From: Mycolicibacterium sphagni | Lineage (GTDB): Bacteria; Actinomycetota; Actinomycetes; Mycobacteriales; Mycobacteriaceae | Direction: 5' to 3' | DNA length: 64,000 nt | Assembly: GCF_002250655.1 (NCBI RefSeq) | Contig: NZ_NOZR01000002.1 | Span: 1 to 64,000, forward strand | Shown: positions 9,466-18,610 of the stretch, in pieces | Layout of the letters: every line of letters begins with the position of its first letter | How positions within the stretch are numbered: position 1 is the stretch's first letter | Program-made: the position numbers and the translations under genes | Notes under the pieces: generated by a model | Told to the model about the DNA's origin: nothing | Databases searched by the model: none | What the model saw: only the letters and a program-made list of their open reading frames with translations

Positions 9466-9951
9466 ATGCCCGTGACCGACGTGCAACACGACCTCGAGAA
9501 CCTGACCCTGACCATCACCGCGGACTTCGCCGCGCCGGTGTCGCGGATCTGGCAGGTCTACGCCGACCCACGCCAGCTGGAGAAGGTGTGGGGTCCGCCG
9601 TCGCATCCGGCCACCGTCGTCGACCACACCTTGACGCCCGGCAGTCGCACGACGTATTTCATGACCGGCCCGGACGGCGAGAAGTACGCGGGATACTGGG
9701 AAATCACCGCCGTGAACGAGCCGACGAGCTTTTCGTTCCTCGACGGCTTCGCCGACGCCGACTTCAACCCGAACCCCGACCTGCCGGTCTCGAAGAACAC
9801 CTACACCTTCACCGAGCACGACGGCGGCACCCGCGCGGTTTACGTCGCCACGTTCGCGTCCGCCGAGGGACTGCAGCAGGTGCTGGACATGGGTGTGGTC
9901 GAGGGCTCCACGCTGGCGATCAACCAGATCGACGCGCTGATCGCGTCCTAG
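9466..9951 (+). CDS. SRPBCC / AHSA1 domain protein
   Basis: A 161-residue single-domain START/Bet v1-like protein with the typical AAPVSRIWQVYADPRQLEKVWGPP opening, here FAAPVSRIWQVYAD then LEKVWGPP, and YWEITAVNEP, which line the hydrophobic pocket in the family. It starts 4 nt after the ArsR stop, so the two are co-transcribed and probably co-translated. The pair is likely a ligand-induced response unit: the repressor controls the binding protein. The ligand is unknown. Confidence 0.88.
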   Translation: MPVTDVQHDLENLTLTITADFAAPVSRIWQVYADPRQLEKVWGPPSHPATVVDHTLTPGSRTTYFMTGPDGEKYAGYWEITAVNEPTSFSFLDGFADADFNPNPDLPVSKNTYTFTEHDGGTRAVYVATFASAEGLQQVLDMGVVEGSTLAINQIDALIAS

Positions 9952-9957
9952 GAATCG

Positions 9958-10935
9958 TCAGTCCTGCGCCGACAGGATCGCGCGGGCTTTCTCGGTGTCC
10001 TTGCCCATCGCCTCGACCAGGTCGTGCACCGAGTCGAACTTGAGCTGGCCGCGCAACCGGGCGACGAAGTCCACCGCGACATGCTGGCCGTAGAGATCGG
10101 CGGCGGTGTCCAGGACGAACGCCTCCACGGTGCGGGTGCGCCCGGAGAACGTCGGGTTGGTGCCCACCGAGACCGCGGCCTGATACCGCTCCCCCGGTAT
10201 TACCGAGCCGGTGCCCGGCCCGTGGCCCAGCACCGTGAACCACGCGGCGTAGACGCCGTCGGCCGGGATCGCGGAGTACATCGGCGGTGCGACGTTGGCG
10301 GTCGGGAAGCCCAGCACCCGCCCTCGCCCGTCGCCGCGCACCACCACGCCCTCGACGCGGTGCGGACGGCCCAGTGCCTCGGCGGCCGTCACGACGTCAC
10401 CGGCATCGACACAGGACCGGATGTAGGTCGAGGAGAACGTGACCGTCTCACTCTGATGGTGTTCGGCGACCAGCGACATGCTCTCGACCGCGAAGCCGAA
10501 CCGGTCACCGGCCTTACGCAGGGCGGCGACGTTTCCGGCCGCCTTCTTGCCGAAGGTGAAGTTCTCGCCGACGATCACTTCGACAACGTGCAGCCGCTCC
10601 ACCAGCAACTCGTGGATATAGCGATCCGGGGTGAGCTTCATGAAATCGGTGGTGAAAGGCACGACCAGGAACACGTCGATCCCCAGTTCCTCGGCAAGCT
10701 CGGCGCGGCGCGCGAGCGTCGTCAGCTGGGCCGGGTGACTTCCGGGGAACACCACTTCCATCGGGTGCGGATCGAACGTCATCAGCACTGTCGGCACGCC
10801 ACGCGAACGACCTGCCTTGACCGCGCGGGCGATCAGCTCGGCATGCCCGCGGTGGACCCCGTCGAACACCCCGATGGTCACCACGCACCGGCCCCAGTCC
10901 GAGGGGATCTCGTCCTGTCCGCGCCACCGCTCCAC
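9958..10935 (-). CDS. ribF: Bifunctional riboflavin kinase / FAD synthetase
   Basis: A 325-residue protein. The N-terminal FMN adenylyltransferase domain (about 1-180) has the nucleotide-binding GVFDGVHRGH and the TFSSTYIRSC motif; the C-terminal flavokinase domain (about 185-310) has GFPTANV and the metal/ATP loop. It makes FMN and FAD from riboflavin. The start is set at GTG 10935 (VERWRGQDE), which matches the mycobacterial homologue; the frame is open 9 more codons upstream. Convergent with the SRPBCC gene, 6 nt apart. Confidence 0.95.
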   Translation of the reverse strand: MERWRGQDEIPSDWGRCVVTIGVFDGVHRGHAELIARAVKAGRSRGVPTVLMTFDPHPMEVVFPGSHPAQLTTLARRAELAEELGIDVFLVVPFTTDFMKLTPDRYIHELLVERLHVVEVIVGENFTFGKKAAGNVAALRKAGDRFGFAVESMSLVAEHHQSETVTFSSTYIRSCVDAGDVVTAAEALGRPHRVEGVVVRGDGRGRVLGFPTANVAPPMYSAIPADGVYAAWFTVLGHGPGTGSVIPGERYQAAVSVGTNPTFSGRTRTVEAFVLDTAADLYGQHVAVDFVARLRGQLKFDSVHDLVEAMGKDTEKARAILSAQD

Positions 10936-11002
10936 GTCGATCAGCCTACGGCGCGCTCCCACGGCGAGACACGCTAGATCCCCAGATCAGGTAATGAATG
11001 CC

Positions 11003-11015
11003 TAAACTTTTGGGT
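11003..11015 (+). promoter_or_regulatory. Leaderless -10 element before sirR, with possible self-binding site
   Basis: TAAACT at 11003-11008 is followed by 7 nt and then GTG at 11016, a spacing typical of mycobacterial leaderless genes. The surrounding CCTAAACTTTTGGG is an imperfect dyad (CCyAAA..TTTGGG) that could be an operator for a DtxR-family protein. Confidence 0.5.
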
Positions 11016-11720
11016 GTGAGTCCTGACGAGAGCCCTAACCCCGGGGTACACGACCTGACAACGGTCGCTCAGGACTACCTCAAAACCATCTGGAGCGCCC
11101 AGGAGTGGTCGCAGGAGAAGGTCAGCACGAAGCTGCTGGCCGAGCGCATCGGGGTGTCGGCCAGCACCGCGTCGGAGTCGATCCGCCGCCTCGCCGACCA
11201 GGGCCTGGTGGACCACGAGAAATACGGCGCGGTGACGCTGACTGAGCGCGGACGGCGTGCAGCCCTGGCAGTCGTGCGCCGCCACCGCCTGCTGGAGACG
11301 TTCCTCATGCGCGAACTCGGCTACAGCTGGGACGAGGTGCATGACGAGGCTGAGATTCTCGAGCACGCTATCAGCGACATGATGCTCGACCGCATCGACG
11401 CCAAACTGGGCTTCCCGACCCGCGATCCGCATGGCGACCCCATCCCCTCGGCCGACGGGTTGGTCCCCACTCCGCCGGCCCGCCAGCTGTCGGCGTGCGT
11501 CGACGGCGAACTCGGCACGGTGGCCCGGATTTCCGATGCCGACCCAGACATGTTGCGCTACTTCGACACCGTCGGCATCAGTCTTGACTCCCGGCTGCGG
11601 GTTCTCGCGCGGCGCGATTTCGCCGGCGTGATCTCGGTGTCGGTGGAGTCATCAGACGGCGCAGCGAACACGGTAGATCTGGGCAGCCCTGCGGCCCAGG
11701 CGATCTGGGTTGTCGGCTGA
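11016..11720 (+). CDS. sirR: DtxR/MntR family metal-dependent repressor, SirR-like
   Basis: A 234-residue iron/manganese-dependent regulator. The N-terminal winged helix (about 12-75) contains AQDYLKTIW and GVSASTASESIRRLADQGLV; the metal-binding dimerisation domain follows with the RRHRLLETFL and HDEAEILEHAIS motifs, and a C-terminal FeoA/SH3-like domain ends the protein (about 155-234, LDSRLRVLARR). It corresponds to Rv2788. I chose GTG 11016 rather than the ATG at 10998 because a TANNNT element lies 7 nt upstream. Divergent from ribF. Confidence 0.9.
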   Translation: MSPDESPNPGVHDLTTVAQDYLKTIWSAQEWSQEKVSTKLLAERIGVSASTASESIRRLADQGLVDHEKYGAVTLTERGRRAALAVVRRHRLLETFLMRELGYSWDEVHDEAEILEHAISDMMLDRIDAKLGFPTRDPHGDPIPSADGLVPTPPARQLSACVDGELGTVARISDADPDMLRYFDTVGISLDSRLRVLARRDFAGVISVSVESSDGAANTVDLGSPAAQAIWVVG

Positions 11721-11819
11721 GACGGCCGTCGGGCAAACATCTCTCGGATACGCGGAAATCGCATGCTCAGCGGCCTAATTCCGTAAAATCCCTCTCATCC
11801 ACGGGAGGGACGGGGGCGG

Positions 11820-12884
11820 ATGGCGTGGTTTCCTGTCGACCCCATGTCTGTGACAGGGGCCTGGCTTAGCGAAATCCTGAACGCCGACGTTCGGCATTGC
11901 CGGCTCGAGCAGATCGGTGTCGGCGTCGGGCTGCTCGGGCGGATTTATCGCGCCCATCTCGAGGGCCCCGGCGTGCCGGAGTCAGTGGTGTTGAAGTTTC
12001 CGACACTGGACGAGCGGGCCAGAACCATGGTCTGCGAGCCGCTGGAGTTCTACCTGCGCGAGGTGCGCTTCTACTCCGAAATCGGCTTGGCGAATCCGCT
12101 TCCGCCCGCCCGGCCGTACTTCGCCGCGTTCGACGAACTGACCCACGACTTCGTCCTTGTGCTCGAGGATCTGGGACGGCTCCGGGTGGTCGACCAGACC
12201 ATCGGGTGCACCGCGGAGGACGCCACGGTCGTCGTCGACGCGATCGCCCGCCACCACGCTCAGTGGTGGGACAGCGAGCGCCTCACCACACTGCCGTGGT
12301 TGAGTTCCTACCGCACACCGCCCTTCCCGGCCGTTCTCGCCGGAAACTTCGAGGCCGCCTGGCCGCGCTTTCTGGACAGACTCGGTGCCGACCTGTCCCC
12401 CGAGATGCGGGTTTTCGGCGAGCGATTCCCATCGCTGGTGCCGTGGTATCTGAATCAGATCATGCGACCACCGCACACCTTCCTGCACGGTGACCTGCGG
12501 CTCGACCAACTGTTCTTCGCCGTCGAACCTGACGACCCGCCGGTGACCGCGCTGGACTGGCAGGTCACAAGTGCGGGCCGCGGCGCGTACGACGTGGGTT
12601 ATTTCCTGAGTCAGAGCCTCGCCACCGATACTCGGCGCGCGTGCGAGTCCGCGTTGCTGGACCGTTATGCCCAGGTTCTCGCTGAGTTCGGAATCGATTA
12701 TCCCGCAACAGAATTGCTGCACGACTATCGGCTGACCACAGCCTGGTGTTTCGCCTACCCGGTGATCGGTGCCGGTCAAGCCGACATCACAAACGAACGC
12801 CAATTGGCGCTGCTTCGCAGCATGGTGGTGAACTCAGCGGCAGCGATCCACGATCACGACGCGTTGGCACTGAGGCCGGACTGA
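11820..12884 (+). CDS. Aminoglycoside-phosphotransferase-like kinase fold protein
   Basis: A 354-residue protein of the APH/ecdysteroid-kinase-like fold. The nucleotide-binding lobe has VVLKF; the catalytic loop is H223-G-D225-L-R-L-D-Q230, and the DFG-equivalent Asp is D246 in ALDWQ. The metal-binding Asn expected near position 230 is Gln, so kinase activity needs proof. ATG 11820 is preceded by a purine-rich GGGAGGGAC. The stop is 1 nt before the ATG of the large cyclase/ATPase gene, so the two form one translational unit. Substrate unknown; many mycobacterial paralogues sit near lipid genes. Confidence 0.8.
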   Translation: MAWFPVDPMSVTGAWLSEILNADVRHCRLEQIGVGVGLLGRIYRAHLEGPGVPESVVLKFPTLDERARTMVCEPLEFYLREVRFYSEIGLANPLPPARPYFAAFDELTHDFVLVLEDLGRLRVVDQTIGCTAEDATVVVDAIARHHAQWWDSERLTTLPWLSSYRTPPFPAVLAGNFEAAWPRFLDRLGADLSPEMRVFGERFPSLVPWYLNQIMRPPHTFLHGDLRLDQLFFAVEPDDPPVTALDWQVTSAGRGAYDVGYFLSQSLATDTRRACESALLDRYAQVLAEFGIDYPATELLHDYRLTTAWCFAYPVIGAGQADITNERQLALLRSMVVNSAAAIHDHDALALRPD

Positions 12885-12885
12885 G

Positions 12886-15800
12886 ATGGCCGAGCCCGCC
12901 TGCACTACCTGCGGCACAGCGAACGAAGCGGACGCCCGCTTCTGCGAGGGCTGCGGCGCCACGCTGGAGCGGTCGTGCGGTGCATGCGGAGTTGCCGCCA
13001 GTGCAACAGCACGGTTCTGCCGGGCGTGCGGCGCGTCCCTCGATAATCAAGGACAGCAATCCCTTTCGGGTCCAGCCCGAAAGACGGTCACGGTCCTGTT
13101 CGCCGACCTCGCGGGATCGACGGCGTTCGAGGAGCTGGTCGACCCGGAGACAGCACGGGAAGTCATCGGCCAGTATCACGAGTTGTTGCGCTCTGCTGCG
13201 CAGCGGCACCGCGCCGGCGTGACGAAGTACATCGGCGACGGGTTCATGGCGGTCTGGGGTGTGCCCGAGATCGGGGCCGGCGATGCCGGCCATGCCGTCG
13301 ATGCCGCGGTCGAGCTGCAGGAGCGATTCGTCGGGCTGGCAAGTCGCCTGGCGGAGATTCACGGCGTCGAGCTGGCGTTGCGGGTCGCCGTGAACACCGG
13401 CGAGGTGGTGGTCGGCACGGACGACGCCGACCTCGTCGGTGACGCATTGAACGTCGGGGCCCGGCTGGAATCCGAATGCCCGCACGGCCATGTCGTCGTC
13501 GGCGAGGAAACGTGGCGCTCGACACGAGGGCAGCACCGCTACGACGCGCGGGGCGCCGTGCAGGTCAAGGGCCGCGCCGCGGCGGTACCGGTCTATCAGT
13601 GGGTCGGCAGGGCCGACGCCACCGATGCGATTCCCTTCGTTGGTCGGCGCAATGAATTAGCGCGCCTGCAAACGGTTTTCGATGATGCGCTGGCAACTCG
13701 CACTGCCCGCCTGGTCACGATCATCGGCGACCCCGGGGTCGGCAAGACCCGGCTGGCGGCCGAATTCATCGGAACACTGGGCGACGACGCCCGAGTCGTC
13801 AGGGCGCACTGTGCCGTCGAGGGCAGCCCGGCCATGGCTCCGTTTGTCGACGTATTGCGAACCCGCGATCTCGACATGGACGTGCCCGCGGGTATCGCAG
13901 AGAGGGAACGGATTCTGCGTGACCTCACCGGGATGACCGCGGGAGTCGCCGGCTCGGTCGAAGAGGCGTTCTGGGCTGGTCGCCGCTTCGTCGAGGTGCT
14001 CGCCACCGACACTCCCCTGATCATCGTCGTCGACGATATCCAGTGGGCAGACACCCTGCTGCTTGACTTCATCGAGCACCTCGTCGAATGGGTGCGCGGC
14101 GCGCCGGTCTTGCTGATCGCGCTGGCGCGGCCCGAATTGCGAGAGTCGCGGCCCGATCTCGTCACCGTCGGCGCCTGGGTCGCCGACGCGCTGCGCCTGC
14201 GCGGGCTCGAAGCTGCTGCGACCGCCGAACTCGCCGCCCGCGTCCTCGGCACCGACCAGCTTCCGGATGAACTGCTGAGCCGGCTGCCGGCGTCGACCGG
14301 CGGGAATCCGTTGTTCGTAAGGGAACTGGTCGGCATGCTCGTGCACGACGGCGTTCTGGTGGCCAAACCCGGGGGCTGGAGCCTGACCGTCGACGTCGAC
14401 GCCATCGCCGTCCCACCAACGATCCAGGCATTGCTGGCTTCTCGGCTGGAACGGCTGAGCTCAGCAAATCGCCGGGTCCTAGAGATCGCCTCGGTGATCG
14501 GCACAGACTTCTCGCCCAGCGCGCTGGCCGCCCTTGCCGGTGCCGGCGGAGCCGAGATCATATCGGCCCTCAACCGGTTGCGCCGCCTCGACCTTGCCCA
14601 GCCGAGCGGGTCCTACGCCGGCGACGAGCCGGTCTGGCGCTTCCATCATGTGCTGATCCGCGACGTCGCCTACCGCAGGCTATTGAAATCCGAGCGCGCG
14701 GATCTCCATGAACGCCTGGCGAACTGGGTGCACGCGGGCGGTGCCAGCGTGGCGTTCGAGTCCGACGAGGTGATTGCCCGCAATCTCGAAGCGGCCCATG
14801 GGTACCGATGTGACCTCGGCCTGCGCGACGGGCAGACCGCCGACCTCGCCCTGCGCTCCGCCCGCAATTATCTGGCCTCGGCCCGGCGCGCGCTCGACCG
14901 CGACGAACTCGGTTCGGCGGGCAGTCAGGCGGCGCGGGGTGCGTCTCTGGCGGTCACTGACTCTTCTCTTCGGGCCGAACTGCTGTTGGTAGGCTGTGAA
15001 GCCTTCCTGTCGGCAGGAGACGTAGCTGCCGGCACTCCGCTGGTCGACGATCTGGAAAGTATTGCCGGACAGGAGCTGGCGCCGTGGGCGACGTGTTATC
15101 GCTGCCAGCTGACCGTGTACACCGACCCCACCCGATTACTGGACGTCGACGCCCGATTGGCCGACGCGATCGACGAGTTCAGCCGGCGCGCAGACGCCGC
15201 CGGACTGGCCAAAGCGCACGGGGTAAGGGCGAATGCGCGGGCACGGCTCGGCCGGGTCGGCGACTGCGAGGCCGACCTGTTCGAAGCTCTGGTCGCAGGT
15301 CGCCAGAGTGGGGACCACCGACAGATCACCGCGGCACTGGGGGCTGCGCCCAATGCCGCGCTGTGGGGCCCGAGCCCGGCACCGAAAGCAGGTGGCCGCT
15401 GCCTGGATGTGGTTCGGATGCAGCGAATGGCGACCGCGGCACCGTCACTGGAGGCCACGTCGCTGCGGTGTCTGGCAGTGCTCGAACTGCTCCGTGGGCG
15501 ACCGGACAAGGCGCGCTCGATGTTGGCCGACGCCCGCAGAGTGGTGGCCGACCTGGGCCTTCGGCACGGGCTGATGGAGACCGAGTTGTTTGCCGGCATC
15601 ATCGAGTTGATGGTGGGCGACGCGGTCGCCGCCGAGCCGCATTTCCGGGTCGCGCTGGAAGGACTCGATGCCCTCGGCGTCGGCGCCGACTCCGGTCAGG
15701 CTGCCGCCCTGCTCGCCAGATCAGTTCTGGCGCAGGGGCGCCTGGACGAAGCCGAGCGCTACGCGGCAGAGAGTGAACGCATTGCCGGCCACAACCTGAA

Positions 15801-18609
15801 GACGGCGATCGCCTGGCGTTCGGTGCGGGCAGAAATCCTCTCGGCACAGGGAGCGCATGATCCTGCGGTAGCAATGGCTCGGGACGCGGTCGGGGTGGGC
15901 GCGGGAACCGATCTGGTGCTCGACCATGCCGAAGCGTGCCTGGCGCTGAGCCGAGTACTGAAGGCCGCCGGGGACGGGCGGGGCGCAACCGATGCCCTGC
16001 GCCATGCGGAGGCGCTTTATGCCGCAAAGGATGCCGTATTCGCAGCGGGGCGAGCCGCCGAACCTGCCGCGGCGGTGGACGTCGTGCCGCCGCGCGATTC
16101 CACACTCGACAGGGGTCGCCGAACAAGTCGGTTCAGCGTTGCCAACAGCGCCACTGCCGCCGGCGACTCGCTGATCGCCGCGATGCAAGCCGGCGATCCG
16201 GACGCCGTCCTCAGCCACTGGTCGGAGCGGTTCGTCTATGCCGATCATCGCCGCCTCGCCGGTAATCCCATCCGGGAAATATCCGAGCTGCGCATTGGCG
16301 TCGAGCGAATTTTGCTGCAGTACAGCCACTTCGAAGCACACAGCTTGGCCGTCCGGGGACAAAGTGTCTACCTGGGCTGGACTCGTTGGTCGGACGATGC
16401 CGGGAACGAGGCCAGATACGTCGGCGTCTACGAGCTCGGCGCCGATGGACTGGTCTGCTACCACAGCCGCTTCGACGAAGACGACTTCTGGTCGGCCTAC
16501 CGTGACATGGAACGCCGCTACTACGCGGGCGAAGGCGCTCAATTCGCGACGAACGGCTTGCCGTCCGCGGACTGGGTCGCGGGAATCAGCCAGGACGACA
16601 TAGATGCGGTTCGCCATGTCTCGGATCCCGAATTCCGCTGGTATGCACCACCAGAAGCGTTGAAAGCCAAGGAACGGTCCGTCGACGACATGTTCCGCCG
16701 GACGCGGGAGCGGGGACATCAGGTGTCCTCCCCAAGACACTGGGTTCCCGCCCTACTCTGGCTGTCCCCCACCTGCAGCATCGGGCTGGGCGAAATACAG
16801 GCCAACGGGACCGACGGCATACAGGCCAACGGAGCCGACGGCCAAGACTTCCGGTGGAACTTCATCTTCGTATCCCAGTGCGACAGCGGCCGGCTGATGG
16901 CCGTCCACGAGTTCGGCGTTGCCGACGAAGACGAGGCCTTCGCCTACGCCGAGCGTGTCGCCGCGCCCAAGTCTGGCCGGCTGCCGACGACAAACCGCTC
17001 GTGCGAGGTCGCCGACCTGGTGGTCACGGCAATGCAATCAGGTGACGTCGAGGCAGCGGTCGCGCTGTATTCCGACGAGGTGGTCTATGACGACCGCAGG
17101 CGGCTCAACGGTGACCCGATCGTCGGGCGTGCGGCGGTGCGGGCAGCATCTGCGCGTCTGCGCGGCCACTACACCCGATTCATGTTGCGTACCTTGGCCG
17201 TTCGTGGCGACACACTGAATCTTTCACAGGCGGTGTGGTCTGATGAAGCCGGCAACCAGACGATCAGCTTGGTGATCGGCGAAACTGACACCGACGGCCG
17301 GATCGTCTATCACGGCACCTTCGACGAGAACGACTTCGAGAGCGCCTACCGAGAACTCGAACGCCGCTACTACGCCGGGGCCGGGGCGGCTCACGCCGCC
17401 GAGGGCGCGGGAATGATCGAGCTGGTACTGGCCGAAAACCGCGGCGACTTGGACAGCACATTCAGCATGTTCGCACCGGGCCTCCAGATCGAGAGCCGGT
17501 CCCGATCGGTGTTCCCCCGTCGCAGCACCGCGGAGTTGCGCCGCAGTGTCGAGGAGCTCGGTGGCATGGTGGGGGCCTACCGGGTCTGGGCCTCCGCAGT
17601 CTGCTGGGTGGCTGACAACGTGATGGTCGCGCGTCATGAACGTGCGGCTGACGACGAGATATACGCATGGACGCGGATTTACGTGGGCCAGGTCCGAGAT
17701 GGACGCTTCACGTCGCTGTGCGAGTTCGACGTCCACGACGAAGAAGCGGCGTTCGCTTACGCCGAGGAACTGACGCGAATCGACAGAAGTCCGCTGGCAC
17801 TGACCAACCGCGCCAGCACGCTGTTCCAGCAGATGGCCCGGGCCATGACGGCTTGCGATGCCCGGGCAGCCATCGCGTGCGTCGGGGACCGCTACGTCCT
17901 ACACGACCGGCGTCGCTACAGCGGCAGCCCGGTCCAGGGCAAGGAAGAGGTGCAGCGCGCCATAGAGCGAATTCTCTCGCAGTACAACCTTTTCGAGGCT
18001 CGATTGCTGGCGGTGCGGGGCGACAACTTGGCGCTCTACCGGACCCGATGGACCGACGGCTCGGGGAATGAGACCGCTCATCTCCATCTGTTGGAACTCG
18101 ACGAAGGCGGCCTGATCGGGTGGGAAGCTCGTTTCGGTCCCGACGATTTCGAGGGTGCCTACCGCGAAATGGAAGAGCGCTACTACGCAGGTGAAGGAGC
18201 GAGCGCAGCTCGCTCGGGGCTTGCGACGCTCGGACTGATGACGGCGATGAACCGGACAGACTTCGACACCATGTTCGCCGATTACATTTGGCCTGACCTT
18301 GTTGTCGAGAACCGTTCCCGCTCAGGATTTCCCGATCGCTCGGCGGACGAGCTGCGAGCGAGCTTGGTTGAACTGCACAACATGGTTAAGTCTTTACGTT
18401 CCTGGTTTTCGGCGATCCACTGGCTGTCACCGGAGATCTTCGTCGGGCGACTGTATCGAGACGGCGTGGGAGCCGACGGCCAGCGTTACGACCGGGCCCG
18501 TGTTCTCGTCGGCGTCGGTCGTCAAAGCCGCGTGGCCAGGCTGTGCGACTTCGACGCCGAGGACGAGGACGCCGCCTTCGCCTACGCGCAGGAGATTCTC
18601 GGTGAGTGA
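12886..18609 (+). CDS. Zinc ribbon / class III cyclase / AAA-type ATPase / TPR protein with three tandem NTF2-like repeat pairs
   Basis: A 1907-residue multidomain protein. Residues 6-48 hold two CxxC-x10-CxxC zinc ribbons (C6, C9, C20, C23; C31, C34, C45, C48). A class III nucleotide cyclase domain follows (about 66-240) with both metal aspartates (D74, D118), K114 and D182 for purine selection, and N189/R193 for the transition state, so it looks catalytically complete as an adenylyl cyclase. An AAA_16-type NTPase (about 250-680) has P-loop GDPGVGKT (281-288) and Walker B IIVVDD. A helical TPR-like region spans about 690-1075. From about 1085 three ~270-residue units follow (starts near 1085, 1369, 1640), each made of two SnoaL/NTF2-like halves. 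The cyclase-ATPase part resembles mycobacterial cyclase/LuxR proteins, but no LuxR DNA-binding domain is present. Confidence 0.88.
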   Translation: MAEPACTTCGTANEADARFCEGCGATLERSCGACGVAASATARFCRACGASLDNQGQQSLSGPARKTVTVLFADLAGSTAFEELVDPETAREVIGQYHELLRSAAQRHRAGVTKYIGDGFMAVWGVPEIGAGDAGHAVDAAVELQERFVGLASRLAEIHGVELALRVAVNTGEVVVGTDDADLVGDALNVGARLESECPHGHVVVGEETWRSTRGQHRYDARGAVQVKGRAAAVPVYQWVGRADATDAIPFVGRRNELARLQTVFDDALATRTARLVTIIGDPGVGKTRLAAEFIGTLGDDARVVRAHCAVEGSPAMAPFVDVLRTRDLDMDVPAGIAERERILRDLTGMTAGVAGSVEEAFWAGRRFVEVLATDTPLIIVVDDIQWADTLLLDFIEHLVEWVRGAPVLLIALARPELRESRPDLVTVGAWVADALRLRGLEAAATAELAARVLGTDQLPDELLSRLPASTGGNPLFVRELVGMLVHDGVLVAKPGGWSLTVDVDAIAVPPTIQALLASRLERLSSANRRVLEIASVIGTDFSPSALAALAGAGGAEIISALNRLRRLDLAQPSGSYAGDEPVWRFHHVLIRDVAYRRLLKSERADLHERLANWVHAGGASVAFESDEVIARNLEAAHGYRCDLGLRDGQTADLALRSARNYLASARRALDRDELGSAGSQAARGASLAVTDSSLRAELLLVGCEAFLSAGDVAAGTPLVDDLESIAGQELAPWATCYRCQLTVYTDPTRLLDVDARLADAIDEFSRRADAAGLAKAHGVRANARARLGRVGDCEADLFEALVAGRQSGDHRQITAALGAAPNAALWGPSPAPKAGGRCLDVVRMQRMATAAPSLEATSLRCLAVLELLRGRPDKARSMLADARRVVADLGLRHGLMETELFAGIIELMVGDAVAAEPHFRVALEGLDALGVGADSGQAAALLARSVLAQGRLDEAERYAAESERIAGHNLKTAIAWRSVRAEILSAQGAHDPAVAMARDAVGVGAGTDLVLDHAEACLALSRVLKAAGDGRGATDALRHAEALYAAKDAVFAAGRAAEPAAAVDVVPPRDSTLDRGRRTSRFSVANSATAAGDSLIAAMQAGDPDAVLSHWSERFVYADHRRLAGNPIREISELRIGVERILLQYSHFEAHSLAVRGQSVYLGWTRWSDDAGNEARYVGVYELGADGLVCYHSRFDEDDFWSAYRDMERRYYAGEGAQFATNGLPSADWVAGISQDDIDAVRHVSDPEFRWYAPPEALKAKERSVDDMFRRTRERGHQVSSPRHWVPALLWLSPTCSIGLGEIQANGTDGIQANGADGQDFRWNFIFVSQCDSGRLMAVHEFGVADEDEAFAYAERVAAPKSGRLPTTNRSCEVADLVVTAMQSGDVEAAVALYSDEVVYDDRRRLNGDPIVGRAAVRAASARLRGHYTRFMLRTLAVRGDTLNLSQAVWSDEAGNQTISLVIGETDTDGRIVYHGTFDENDFESAYRELERRYYAGAGAAHAAEGAGMIELVLAENRGDLDSTFSMFAPGLQIESRSRSVFPRRSTAELRRSVEELGGMVGAYRVWASAVCWVADNVMVARHERAADDEIYAWTRIYVGQVRDGRFTSLCEFDVHDEEAAFAYAEELTRIDRSPLALTNRASTLFQQMARAMTACDARAAIACVGDRYVLHDRRRYSGSPVQGKEEVQRAIERILSQYNLFEARLLAVRGDNLALYRTRWTDGSGNETAHLHLLELDEGGLIGWEARFGPDDFEGAYREMEERYYAGEGASAARSGLATLGLMTAMNRTDFDTMFADYIWPDLVVENRSRSGFPDRSADELRASLVELHNMVKSLRSWFSAIHWLSPEIFVGRLYRDGVGADGQRYDRARVLVGVGRQSRVARLCDFDAEDEDAAFAYAQEILGE
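16795..16842 (+). repeat. 24-bp in-frame tandem duplication inside the cyclase/ATPase gene
   Basis: Two adjacent 24-nt copies (16795-16818 and 16819-16842) differ at one or two bases and encode IQANGTDG and IQANGADG. They lie in the second NTF2-like half of the first repeat unit and account for much of its extra length over the other two units, so this looks like a recent local slippage or duplication in a surface loop. Confidence 0.85.
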
Positions 18610-18610
18610 T

